The translations under genes were made by a program, and so were the position numbers. A stretch of 21,360 bases of DNA from Thermococci archaeon (GTDB lineage Archaea; Methanobacteriota_B; Thermococci; Thermococcales; Thermococcaceae): the NCBI GenBank assembly GCA_003663525.1, contig QMUF01000008.1:1-21360 (forward strand). The letters run 5' to 3'. The notes under the pieces are model-generated. The model did no database searches and was not told where the DNA came from. It saw nothing but the letters and a program-made list of their open reading frames with translations. Of this stretch, positions 1 through 6,150 are shown piece after piece; position 1 is the first letter of the stretch, and each line of letters begins with the position of its first letter.

Positions 1-232
1 CTACCAGTCTATCGAAGATGGTCTTTTGGTATTCAAAGACATTAACAACGATTAACTCCCCCAAACTCTCCGGAAAAAGTTCTTTAAGTCTCAGCCAGAT
101 TCTCTTAACTTTTTGATAATTAATCTCACTCTGCATGAAGTGAATCGGATAAACCGTAAAACCTTTTTTGAGCATTAGGTATATTGCCACTGGTGAATCT
201 ATTCCTGAACTTAAAAGTGCAACGGCCTTCAC
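1..232 (-). CDS. ThiI-like PP-loop ATPase, N-terminal part only (runs off the window)
   Basis: About 77 codons are visible, starting with GTG at 232. The start is supported by a strong SD (GGAGGTG) a few bases upstream and by a 4-base GTGA overlap with the stop of the preceding membrane-protein gene. Residues 5-13 read ALLSSGIDS, the pyrophosphate (PP) loop of the adenylating ATPases that includes the C-terminal half of ThiI. The following stretch (SPVAIYLMLKKGFTVYPIHF) resembles the same part of the complete ThiI encoded at 751-1899. There is no room for a THUMP domain ahead of the PP-loop, so this is a stand-alone PP-loop protein and not a second full ThiI. PP-loop proteins adenylate a substrate, often a tRNA base, before sulfur or nitrogen transfer; the substrate here cannot be told. 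The C-terminus is outside the window. Confidence 0.8.
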   Translation of the reverse strand, partial: MKAVALLSSGIDSPVAIYLMLKKGFTVYPIHFMQSEINYQKVKRIWLRLKELFPESLGELIVVNVFEYQKTIFDRLV

Positions 233-642
233 TTTTCCACCTCCAGAGTTAGATAAACTATCCAAGCATTTATGAACGCGGCCCCAACAAGTTCCGGAAT
301 AGCAAGTCCTTTGAATATCCCAGTAAGGTAGAGCATTATTATGAAAGCTATTGGGCTGCCAAGAAGCCATATGATGGCGGATTTCTTTTTTTGTACCATT
401 CTCAAACCACAGATAAAGATATCTGCAAGGAGCAAGATGTAAAAGGAGAGTGCAAAAAATGAATGGGGCTTATACTCCTCGGGAAAAATTCCCACAAGCA
501 ACAATGACAGCATGCCAAGGGAGAATAAGATGGTGGCTCTTTTCTCCTTTAACCCTTCAATACCAAACCCAATTCCAGTTATGCCAAGCAGGATCAACAG
601 GGAATTGAAAGCATATCCTATAGGATTTTTAATGGAACCCAT
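229..642 (-). CDS. DUF998-type integral membrane protein, downstream open part of an apparently frame-disrupted gene
   Basis: The open frame from ATG 642 gives 137 hydrophobic residues with about four to five membrane-spanning segments. The motif GIFPE followed by HS and a hydrophobic helix (around residues 52-70) is what I associate with the DUF998 family. The frame stays open upstream of this ATG and encodes NPWFSLTENALSDMGS, which looks like the conserved end of the first helix and loop of that family, but no ATG, GTG or TTG lies there before an in-frame TAA at 741-739. The natural start is therefore probably the ATG at 754 in another frame (see the entry at 644-754). The ATG at 642 has no clear SD. 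The function of the family is not established. The gene sits between thiI and a second PP-loop gene, overlapping both if the 754 start is used. Confidence 0.6.
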   Translation of the reverse strand: MGSIKNPIGYAFNSLLILLGITGIGFGIEGLKEKRATILFSLGMLSLLLVGIFPEEYKPHSFFALSFYILLLADIFICGLRMVQKKKSAIIWLLGSPIAFIIMLYLTGIFKGLAIPELVGAAFINAWIVYLTLEVEK

Positions 643-643
643 A

Positions 644-754
644 TCACTGAGAGCATTTTCTGTTAGAGAAAACCAAGGGTTTAAGTGGATGACAATAAAG
701 ATGCCTCCAAAAGTAAGGAAAGGAAAGTCCCAGAGCCCTTACCCACCTTTTCAT
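644..754 (-). pseudogene. Out-of-frame 5' end of the DUF998-type gene (apparent 1-base insertion)
   Basis: ATG 754 overlaps the thiI stop as ATGA, the usual coupling signal in this window. It opens a 36-codon frame (MKRWVRALGLSFP, then YFWRHLY...) that ends at TGA 646-644. Removing one base in the pyrimidine-rich stretch near 708-728 joins MKRWVRALGLSFP directly to the TFGGIFIVIHLNPWFSLTEN frame and gives one continuous protein of about 174 residues with a normal N-terminal helix. The combined span 229-754 is 526 bases, one more than a multiple of three. Explanations are a true inactivating indel, a sequencing or assembly error, or programmed slippage; I favour the first two. The TGA here lies one base before ATG 642, so reinitiation is also possible. 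Confidence 0.6.
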
Positions 755-1899
755 TGACATCCCCTTTTCCTAGGCTCTTCACCAAAAATGACTTTGTATA
801 GTTTCCTAAACTCCTCCCAAGAGCCTCTTATTACGGGATACTTTGGAATGAATGATATCTCACCTTCAGGGAGTGTGGAGAGCTCAAAAGTTCCAATGGT
901 CTTTGCAATTGCCACTATCTCTTCCTCATCCATCCCCACCAAAGGCCTGTAAATTGGCAGGTCGCTTGCCTGACTTACCATATACATATTTTCGAGTGTT
1001 TGAGATGCTACTTGGCCCAAAGAATCACCCATGACGATCCCTTTTGCTCCAAATTCCTTTGCAATCTCATCCGCTTTTTTAACCACCATATACCTGCAGA
1101 AAACGTATGTGTAGTTCTCCTTTCTAAGCCCCTTTAGCGTTTTAATGACTTTCTCTCTTTCTTGTGGCTTAATTACTATCAGGTCACTTTTGCCTCCATA
1201 ATGGTATTTCTTAAGCTGATTCCAAATTTTTCTAACTTTCTCAAGGGTATTTTCCCCACTATAAATATGAACCGGGATTACCTCACATCCTCGCTTCATC
1301 ATCAAAAAAGCGGCAACTGGGGAATCTATCCCACCGCTTAAAAGGATCACAACTTTCCCCTGTGTCCCTATCGGAAGACCTCCAAATCCAGGCAATTTAT
1401 CCATATAAATATATGCCTTTCCTTCCATCAGCTCAATACCCACTTCAATATCATAGTTCTTCAAATCCACCTTACATTTTTCGTTACTGAGTATATAATC
1501 GCCAACTCTGGCGGCTAACTCCTGACTTGTAAGGGGAAATTCCTTAGTTATTCTCCTTGCACTTACTCTAAACTTGGGTTCTTCCAATCCAAGGAGTCTT
1601 ATTTTTCTCCTAAACAGCTTTAGAGAAGTCTTGTATATTTTCTCTAGTTCTGCATCTACCTCGGCCGCCGAGGAAAGCGAAACTATGCCAAAAACCCTCT
1701 TGAGGCTTTCTATGCCTTCTTTAACTTTGTTCGTTTTTACGATAATTCTCCCATACCTTGCAAAGACCTTCTTGTACTCTATGCCTTCACTTAAGAGTGC
1801 CTCTTTTATGTTGTTGGTTAGAACACTCTCAAACCATCTTCTAGTTTTTGGGGATTTTGTGCCTATCTCACCGTATCTGACTATTACTGCATTTAACAT
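751..1899 (-). CDS. thiI: tRNA sulfurtransferase ThiI (4-thiouridine synthesis)
   Basis: The 382-residue protein has the order expected of ThiI without rhodanese: an N-terminal ferredoxin-like and THUMP region (about 1-170), then a PP-loop domain with LLSGGIDSPVA at 186-196 and GDSLGQVASQTLEN at 291-304. ThiI adenylates U8 of tRNA and exchanges the oxygen for sulfur. The start ATG 1899 has GGTGA about 6 bases upstream. Only four cysteines occur (142, 205, 268, 381). The segment matching the catalytic-cysteine region of E. coli ThiI (PEGEISFIPKYPV here) has none, and C268 stands where methanogen enzymes carry a CxxC, with Y at the first position. There is no C-terminal rhodanese domain. The gene follows the nitroreductase by 15 bases and overlaps the DUF998-type gene at ATGA. 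Confidence 0.93.
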   Translation of the reverse strand: MLNAVIVRYGEIGTKSPKTRRWFESVLTNNIKEALLSEGIEYKKVFARYGRIIVKTNKVKEGIESLKRVFGIVSLSSAAEVDAELEKIYKTSLKLFRRKIRLLGLEEPKFRVSARRITKEFPLTSQELAARVGDYILSNEKCKVDLKNYDIEVGIELMEGKAYIYMDKLPGFGGLPIGTQGKVVILLSGGIDSPVAAFLMMKRGCEVIPVHIYSGENTLEKVRKIWNQLKKYHYGGKSDLIVIKPQEREKVIKTLKGLRKENYTYVFCRYMVVKKADEIAKEFGAKGIVMGDSLGQVASQTLENMYMVSQASDLPIYRPLVGMDEEEIVAIAKTIGTFELSTLPEGEISFIPKYPVIRGSWEEFRKLYKVIFGEEPRKRGCQ

Positions 1900-1914
1900 T
1901 CCTTTTCACCGAGT

Positions 1915-2523
1915 TTAAATTACCTTAAGAACTTTCTCAAGGCGTTTTCTCCTTGGTCTGGGAGCTATCTTCTCAGCCGGATATCCTACAGGGATCAATC
2001 CAACAAGGTACCAGTTTTTATCAAGTCCACCAACTTCCCTAAGCTCTTTTTGATATTTCTCCAAACTGGTAACCCCTATGTAACATGTTCCCAATCCAAA
2101 TTCCGCGGCCTTCAACATGAGGTTTTCTATTGCCATTGCGGCACTTTCAGCACTCCACAAGAATTCAATTTCCTCATATTCCTTTTCTTTTAAAAAGCGT
2201 GTGTCTTTATCGATAAAAACTCCAATATAAACCGGAGCTTTATACATTCCCTTTTCAAATATCCTTGTTTTTAGTTTTTCTATTTTCTCCTCTGGTAAGC
2301 CATGTGCACGGTAATATTCTGCATGGGCCTCAAACATGATCTCGTGAATTCGTTTTCTGATGTTTTTATCTTTGTAAACAACAAACAACCAGTTTTCAAG
2401 ACCACTCGCAGTAGGGGCCTTTATGCCGACTTTAACTAAATCCCTAATCTTATCCTCCTCCACTTCTCGATCTTCGTAATATCTTACTGATACTCGTCTA
2501 TTTATTACATCCCTTAACTCCAT
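1915..2523 (-). CDS. Nitroreductase-family FMN-dependent oxidoreductase
   Basis: About 202 residues. The N-terminus (MELRDVINRRVSVRYYEDREV) is the classic nitroreductase opening, with the RRSxR-like FMN-phosphate contact, followed by APTASGLENWLFVV (about residues 36-49), the P-x-A-x-N-x-Q/E-x-W FMN loop of the family. The C-terminal part carries GLGTCYIG and the LVGLIPVGYPAE signature. Such proteins are homodimeric flavoproteins that reduce nitro groups, quinones or flavins; the physiological substrate is not predictable. I choose ATG 2523 because GGTGGTG lies 3 bases upstream; a TTG at 2535 in the same frame would add MVVC but has the SD inside the coding region. It is first in the accessory group and has its own putative promoter. 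Confidence 0.88.
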   Translation of the reverse strand: MELRDVINRRVSVRYYEDREVEEDKIRDLVKVGIKAPTASGLENWLFVVYKDKNIRKRIHEIMFEAHAEYYRAHGLPEEKIEKLKTRIFEKGMYKAPVYIGVFIDKDTRFLKEKEYEEIEFLWSAESAAMAIENLMLKAAEFGLGTCYIGVTSLEKYQKELREVGGLDKNWYLVGLIPVGYPAEKIAPRPRRKRLEKVLKVI

Positions 2524-2552
2524 ACACACCACCAAAAGAATAACACTTCAAG

Positions 2553-2562
2553 AATTAATACA
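2553..2562 (-). promoter_or_regulatory. Putative TATA box for the nitroreductase-thiI group
   Basis: On the minus strand, TGTATTAATT preceded by the purine-rich CGAAAAA (possible BRE) lies about 35 bases upstream of the chosen start at 2523. This would place transcription start near 2533, giving a short leader that still contains the GGTGGTG SD. The match to the Thermococcales TATA consensus is only moderate. Confidence 0.4.
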
Positions 2563-2570
2563 TTTTTCGA

Positions 2571-2609
2571 TAGAGAATAAGGGAAGGAAAACCAAAGAGT
2601 GGAAAGAAG
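2571..2609 (-). terminator. Pyrimidine-rich 3' end of the ribosomal superoperon
   Basis: Immediately after the uS2 stop the minus strand is a run of T and C with little A or G (TTCTTTCC, GGTTTTCC, TTCCCTTATTCTC) before the next promoter. Archaeal RNA polymerase commonly terminates at T-rich tracts without a hairpin, and this is where the functional content changes from ribosomal to accessory genes. No stable stem is seen. Confidence 0.4.
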
Positions 2610-3215
2610 TCAACCACCACCTATTCTCATCTCGAATTCTTCTATTGGAACTTTAAAATCTTCTCTGCTTGTTATATCGCCTCTGTTAAAGAGAACCTCC
2701 CTAGTCAAAATCCAGTAAATAAGAGCCAAGGCTTTTCTCCCTTTATTGTTTGTAGGTATAGCTAAGTCCACATAACTCAAAAGATTTTCAGTATCAACAA
2801 GGGCCACTATCGGAATACCAACATCAATCGCTTCTTTCATGGCTTGGTGATCTGCCCTTGGGTCTGTTACTACTAGCACATCAGGCTCAAAGAAATTCCT
2901 AACCAATGGATTTGTCATACTACCTGGTAAAAATCTTCCAGGTATCGACCTTGCTCCTGTAATTTCTCCAAATTTTTTGACCGGTTTCTGACCATAAAGT
3001 CTAACGCTCACTGCCAATATTCTATCCGGATCAAACTTTGCAAGGAACTTTCCTGCAGCCCTTAGTCTTTCATCGGTTTTTCTAACATCTAGAACGTAAA
3101 GACCATCTTGTCTAACCCTATATATAAAGCGCTTCATATCCTTTGTTTTCTGCTGCGTTCCAATGTGAACACCTGCAGCAAGGTATTGATCGAGTGGAAC
3201 CAAATATTCTTCCAT
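2610..3215 (-). CDS. rps2: 30S ribosomal protein uS2
   Basis: The 201-residue protein starts [20 protein letters not shown], the archaeal uS2 N-terminus, and contains the conserved [11 protein letters not shown] (about 92-102) and [19 protein letters not shown] (about 110-128) segments, with VALVDTEN following. It binds the 16S rRNA neck on the solvent side of the small subunit. ATG 3215 is preceded by GAGGGGTGA, in which the TGA is the stop codon of the enolase-like gene, so the two are tightly coupled. It is the last gene of the ribosomal series. Length is normal for archaeal uS2. Confidence 0.97.
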   Translation of the reverse strand: MEEYLVPLDQYLAAGVHIGTQQKTKDMKRFIYRVRQDGLYVLDVRKTDERLRAAGKFLAKFDPDRILAVSVRLYGQKPVKKFGEITGARSIPGRFLPGSMTNPLVRNFFEPDVLVVTDPRADHQAMKEAIDVGIPIVALVDTENLLSYVDLAIPTNNKGRKALALIYWILTREVLFNRGDITSREDFKVPIEEFEMRIGGG

Positions 3216-3221
3216 TTTTCT

Positions 3222-4247
3222 TCACCCCTCAAATGTTATTATTCTTCCTCTTTCACCCAAATCTTCTGCTATCCTAATAAGCTCATTTATTTTAACGAGG
3301 GATCCCTCGTGAAACATTATGGCGGGACATTTAAATCCCACTGCCAAATGAGGCAATGCTTCATCAGCAGATTCATATTTTGCTTCAGCTAATATTGGAG
3401 CTATCCTCTCAGATTTAACGTCATTAATCAAGTTGTAAAGATCTGTAAGTGTGCCCAAATTAATTGGCTTGATTGATAGAGCATTGTAATATCTTCTATC
3501 TAGTATGTCCCTTGTCTTAAAGAGATACTCCCCGTCCACAAATATCCCATGAGTTCCAGCTATGAGCTCAAGAAATAACTCTTCTTCGCCCAATGGCTTA
3601 ATATAGGCAATATTATAATCCTCAACTACTCGGAGTACCTCTTCAAGTTTCATTTTTCTCTTTTGTATTAGTCCTAGTGCAACTTCCACTCCCAACTCAT
3701 CACCTGCCAGTTCTGAAGCCTTTGATAGTCCTTCTAGAGTCACTTCCTTAGAGTTTTCTTTGATTTTTACCATTGCATCAACTACATCGGAGATTTCCAT
3801 CAAATCCCTCACAAGCACTGCATATTCAAAGTCATCATCTTCCGCAAACTTGAGCATTGGGACTGGCAACTCCGTAGTGAAGGTTCCGCCGATGTAACTA
3901 TACAAAGGAACTTTTTTCACATTTGCAGCGGCCTTTGCAACGGCTACTGAAACTGCCAATGCAGTATTAGCACCAATGTGGCTTAGATCCTCAGTACCAT
4001 CTATCTCCCAGAGATAGGAATCTATAAGCTCTTGTTCTTGGGAGTCAAAGCCTATTAGTTCAGGTCCAATTATCTCATCAACCTCACTCACAGCTCTGTG
4101 TGCTTCCACAATATATAGGGAAGGCTTTTCATCAATAGGCGCTGCAAATCTTCCAAAGCCAGAGGTAGTAATAACGTCAATTTCAACGGAGTATTTGCCA
4201 CCTTTGAGGACTGAAATTCTACCCACCACATTTTCAATTACTGTCAT
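3222..4247 (-). CDS. Enolase-like protein with a degraded active site
   Basis: The 341 residues align in outline with enolase: GTEDLSHIGANTALAVSVAV (84-103) matches the family's GT-N-S-LGANAILGVS segment, PVPMLKF (128-134) stands where enolases have P-P-N-NGG, and KPINLGTLTD (260-269) stands for KxNQIGTLTE. The protein is about 90 residues shorter than a typical enolase (about 430), missing barrel segments. The SHRSGE motif is replaced by EAKYESAD (288-295) and the NGGxHA loop is absent, so Mg and 2-phosphoglycerate binding and catalysis are unlikely. One lysine (K260) of the catalytic set seems kept. A true enolase in this position between rpoK and rps2 is known in other archaea; here a paralogue with another, possibly structural or regulatory, role is inferred. 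ATG 4247 has a near-perfect GGTGATCC SD that begins inside the rpoK stop (TAG). Confidence 0.85.
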   Translation of the reverse strand: MTVIENVVGRISVLKGGKYSVEIDVITTSGFGRFAAPIDEKPSLYIVEAHRAVSEVDEIIGPELIGFDSQEQELIDSYLWEIDGTEDLSHIGANTALAVSVAVAKAAANVKKVPLYSYIGGTFTTELPVPMLKFAEDDDFEYAVLVRDLMEISDVVDAMVKIKENSKEVTLEGLSKASELAGDELGVEVALGLIQKRKMKLEEVLRVVEDYNIAYIKPLGEEELFLELIAGTHGIFVDGEYLFKTRDILDRRYYNALSIKPINLGTLTDLYNLINDVKSERIAPILAEAKYESADEALPHLAVGFKCPAIMFHEGSLVKINELIRIAEDLGERGRIITFEG

Positions 4248-4255
4248 CGGATCAC

Positions 4256-4429
4256 CTAACTGGGTCGTATAACGGTTATTGGGATTATCCCCTTCTCAAA
4301 TTCCACTATTGCAGCATCTAATGGACTAGCACCTTCTGGAACATTAATTAGTACTGGTGCTCCCATAGCTATCTGTAAAGCCCTCGCCCCTATAATCCTC
4401 GCCTTTTCAAATCTTGTATATCTAAACAT
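4256..4429 (-). CDS. rpoK: RNA polymerase subunit RpoK (Rpb6/omega homologue)
   Basis: A 57-codon gene. It reads [20 protein letters not shown], then [20 protein letters not shown] and ends [13 protein letters not shown]. The [21 protein letters not shown] block is the universal Rpb6/omega signature that helps fold and anchor the largest subunit. The size matches the short archaeal RpoK. The start has GGGTGAT 4-5 bases upstream. It lies between tRNA-Pro and the enolase-like gene, in the rpoN-rpoK-eno-rps2 order known from other euryarchaea. Confidence 0.95.
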   Translation of the reverse strand: MFRYTRFEKARIIGARALQIAMGAPVLINVPEGASPLDAAIVEFEKGIIPITVIRPS

Positions 4430-4451
4430 TTTTAATCACCCATGCAAGTTT

Positions 4452-4529
4452 TGGTGGGGCCGCCGGGATTTGAACCCGGGTCTCTGGCACCCCAAGCCAG
4501 GAGGATAGACCAAGCTACCCCACGGCCCC
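4452..4529 (-). tRNA. tRNA-Pro (anticodon GGG), CCA encoded
   Basis: On the minus strand the acceptor arms GGGGCCG and CGGCCCC pair fully, followed by discriminator A and an encoded CCA. The anticodon stem CTGGC/GCCAG encloses the loop TTGGGGT, giving anticodon GGG for the proline codon CCC. The T arm CCGGG-TTCAAAT-CCCGG is canonical. It lies 19 bases after the rpoN stop and 22 bases before the rpoK start on the same strand; only a weak TATA-like GTACTAAA lies upstream, so it is probably excised from the operon transcript. Confidence 0.95.
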
Positions 4530-4548
4530 TCCAAAGAAATGTGGTTGT

Positions 4549-4746
4549 TTAGTACACCCTGTAGTGCATTATCTCATCTATTAACTCAACATGACTTAGG
4601 AGCATTCTTCTACAGCAGTATCTTTCAAGTCCAAGATCATCCAAGACTTTTTCAGGGTCTTCCCCTTTTTCCACACGTTCTTTGAATATATAATACTTAT
4701 CTCCAATCACCTTTCCACAGGTGAAACATCTCACGGGAACTATCAA
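4549..4746 (-). CDS. rpoN: RNA polymerase subunit RpoN (Rpb10 homologue)
   Basis: The short basic zinc protein reads [18 protein letters not shown] at the N-terminus and [17 protein letters not shown] further on. C7, C10, C44 and C45 form the atypical CxxC...CC zinc site of Rpb10, which joins the Rpb3/Rpb11-like platform of RNA polymerase. I place the start at TTG 4746, giving 65 residues beginning M-IVPVRC as in the family, because GGTGG lies 5 bases upstream. A GTG at 4755 is in frame (adds three residues) but would put the SD in the coding region. It follows uS9 and precedes tRNA-Pro. Confidence 0.93.
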   Translation of the reverse strand: MIVPVRCFTCGKVIGDKYYIFKERVEKGEDPEKVLDDLGLERYCCRRMLLSHVELIDEIMHYRVY

Positions 4747-4794
4747 GTGAACCACCTTTTTGGTTTTTAAATTTTAAGGAAAGTTTGAAGGAAA

Positions 4795-5202
4795 TCAACG
4801 ATAACTCTTCTGTCTCTTTGCTCTTGGACCCTTTGTAGAGCGGTTGGGTTTGTGGGGTTCTGTTCTTCTTGAGTCGCCAACGAGCATAGTCCTATCATAC
4901 TTCATAAACTTTTCCTTAAGGTTCATGTCTCCTGTCCATTCAACCAATGCTCTTGCTATTGCAATTCTAGCCGCTTCAGCCTGCCCCATAAATCCTCCGC
5001 CTTCAACTTTAACATCAACATCTACTTTACCTATTATTTCCTCTCCAGCAAGAACTAATGGCTCTATTATTGTAAATCTGGCTATTTCTGGCTCAAGTAT
5101 CTCAACAGGCTTGTAATTAACCCTCACTCTACCCTTTCCTTCTTTTATGGTAGCTCTCGCAACTGCACTTTTTCTCTTTCCTGCGGTTTGGATTATCCTC
5201 AT
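4795..5202 (-). CDS. rps9: 30S ribosomal protein uS9
   Basis: From ATG 5202 the product has 135 residues: [10 protein letters not shown] at 8-17, [12 protein letters not shown] at 68-79, SRRTEPHKP at 111-119 and the basic tail ending RAKRQKSYR that reaches into the P site of the small subunit in this family. The start is set by GAGGTGAT, four bases upstream, which is fused to the uL13 stop (TGAGGTG). In-frame codons further upstream (to 5250) lie inside the end of the uL13 gene and are not used. The uL13-uS9 pair is the usual arrangement in archaea. Confidence 0.97.
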   Translation of the reverse strand: MRIIQTAGKRKSAVARATIKEGKGRVRVNYKPVEILEPEIARFTIIEPLVLAGEEIIGKVDVDVKVEGGGFMGQAEAARIAIARALVEWTGDMNLKEKFMKYDRTMLVGDSRRTEPHKPNRSTKGPRAKRQKSYR

Positions 5203-5212
5203 TATCATCACC

Positions 5213-5641
5213 TCAGAACTTTCCACCAAGGAATTTAGCAACCTCCCCAACCGTTACATACTTGGGGGTTTTAATCCTTGACATATGGGCCTCAACTATC
5301 GTCTCAAACTCTTTCTCTTCAAACTCTTTTGGAACTCCAGCATAAACTTTGAGTCGTTTGAAGGCTTTTCTTCCCCTGTCCGTCTTCCAGGGAAGCATTC
5401 CTCTAATAGTCCTTCTAACTATTTCATCACTTCTCTTTGGGTAAAATGGGCCCTTTCTTGGGTTTGTTCTTGTCCTAAGTTCTGTCCTCTGCTTGTACTT
5501 CTCGAATATAAACTCCCTGTTTCCTGTGATTATTGCCTTCTCTGCATTAATAATGACAACCTCTTCTCCTTCAAGAAGCATTTTTGCAATTTTTGAGGCA
5601 AGTCTTCCAAGGATTAATCCTTCAGCATTAATAATCCTCAT
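5213..5641 (-). CDS. rpl13: 50S ribosomal protein uL13
   Basis: The 142-residue protein opens [20 protein letters not shown], the uL13 signature, and has [20 protein letters not shown] at 81-100. uL13 is an early assembly protein bound to domain VI of 23S rRNA. Its ATG at 5641 is preceded by GGAGTGATGAG, in which the first TGA is the eL18 stop, so translation is coupled to eL18. It ends 10 bases before uS9. Length is normal for archaea. Confidence 0.97.
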   Translation of the reverse strand: MRIINAEGLILGRLASKIAKMLLEGEEVVIINAEKAIITGNREFIFEKYKQRTELRTRTNPRKGPFYPKRSDEIVRRTIRGMLPWKTDRGRKAFKRLKVYAGVPKEFEEKEFETIVEAHMSRIKTPKYVTVGEVAKFLGGKF

Positions 5642-5647
5642 AGCTCA

Positions 5648-6010
5648 TCACTCCATTATGATTACTCCACTACCCTTTGGATTTCTCTCAATTAGATCCT
5701 CAATTGTTATTGCCTCTCCACCAACTTGAATTATCTTCTCCTTCGCTTTCTCGCTGAATTTCCATGCAGCTACAATGACTTTGTGATCCAGGCTCCCTGC
5801 ACCTAAGACGCTACCGGGAACTACGACAATATCTCCTTCTTTTGTGTGTCTATTTATCCTGCTTATATTTACTTCGGCTTTTTGTCTTCTTGGCCTTTCT
5901 AAGCGCCATGCTATATCTTTCCATACTTTGACATTCTCTTCATTTGACTTCTTCCTTAGATAGCGAATGAGTCTTCTCAAATTAATATCAGTTGGACCAG
6001 TCCTCTTCAT
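5648..6010 (-). CDS. rpl18e: 50S ribosomal protein eL18
   Basis: From ATG 6010 the gene codes for 120 residues beginning [20 protein letters not shown], with a [17 protein letters not shown] block (about 73-89) and the C-terminal [19 protein letters not shown]. This belongs to the eL18/uL15 superfamily found in archaea and eukaryotes. The start is set by AAAGGAGGA about 7 bases upstream; an earlier ATG (6016) would sit directly on that SD. tRNA-Leu ends about 50 bases upstream. First protein gene after the tRNA, heading eL18-uL13-uS9-rpoN. Confidence 0.96.
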   Translation of the reverse strand: MKRTGPTDINLRRLIRYLRKKSNEENVKVWKDIAWRLERPRRQKAEVNISRINRHTKEGDIVVVPGSVLGAGSLDHKVIVAAWKFSEKAKEKIIQVGGEAITIEDLIERNPKGSGVIIME

Positions 6011-6061
6011 GAACATTCCTCCTTTCTTTACTTCTCGCATCGAGGGACGGGGTGATCATTA

Positions 6062-6149
6062 TGGTGCGGGGGACGGGATTTGAACCCGCGAACCCCTACG
6101 GGACGGGACCCTAAATCCCGCGCCTTTGACCAGGCTCGGCAACCCCCGC
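6062..6149 (-). tRNA. tRNA-Leu (anticodon TAG), CCA encoded
   Basis: A class II tRNA on the minus strand: acceptor GCGGGGG/CCCCCGC, discriminator A and encoded CCA. The anticodon stem CGGGA/TCCCG encloses the loop TTTAGGG, anticodon TAG (UAG) for leucine CUN codons. A long variable arm (GTCCCGTAGGGG region) and the T arm GCGGG-TTCAAAT-CCCGT follow. The 5' end at 6149 is separated from the rpoD stop codon by a single base, and a TATA box lies inside the end of rpoD (see 6176-6183). Confidence 0.96.
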
Positions 6150-6150
6150 G

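Noticed and set aside
512..757. Open frame of about 81 codons on the plus strand opposite the DUF998-type gene
   Set aside because: No SD, no recognisable domain, and it lies opposite a minus-strand membrane protein gene whose codon pattern explains the open frame.
3119..3130. TTTATATATAG-like TATA sequence on the minus strand inside uS2
   Set aside because: It encodes RFIYR of uS2 and no gene starts at the proper distance downstream; coding constraint explains it.
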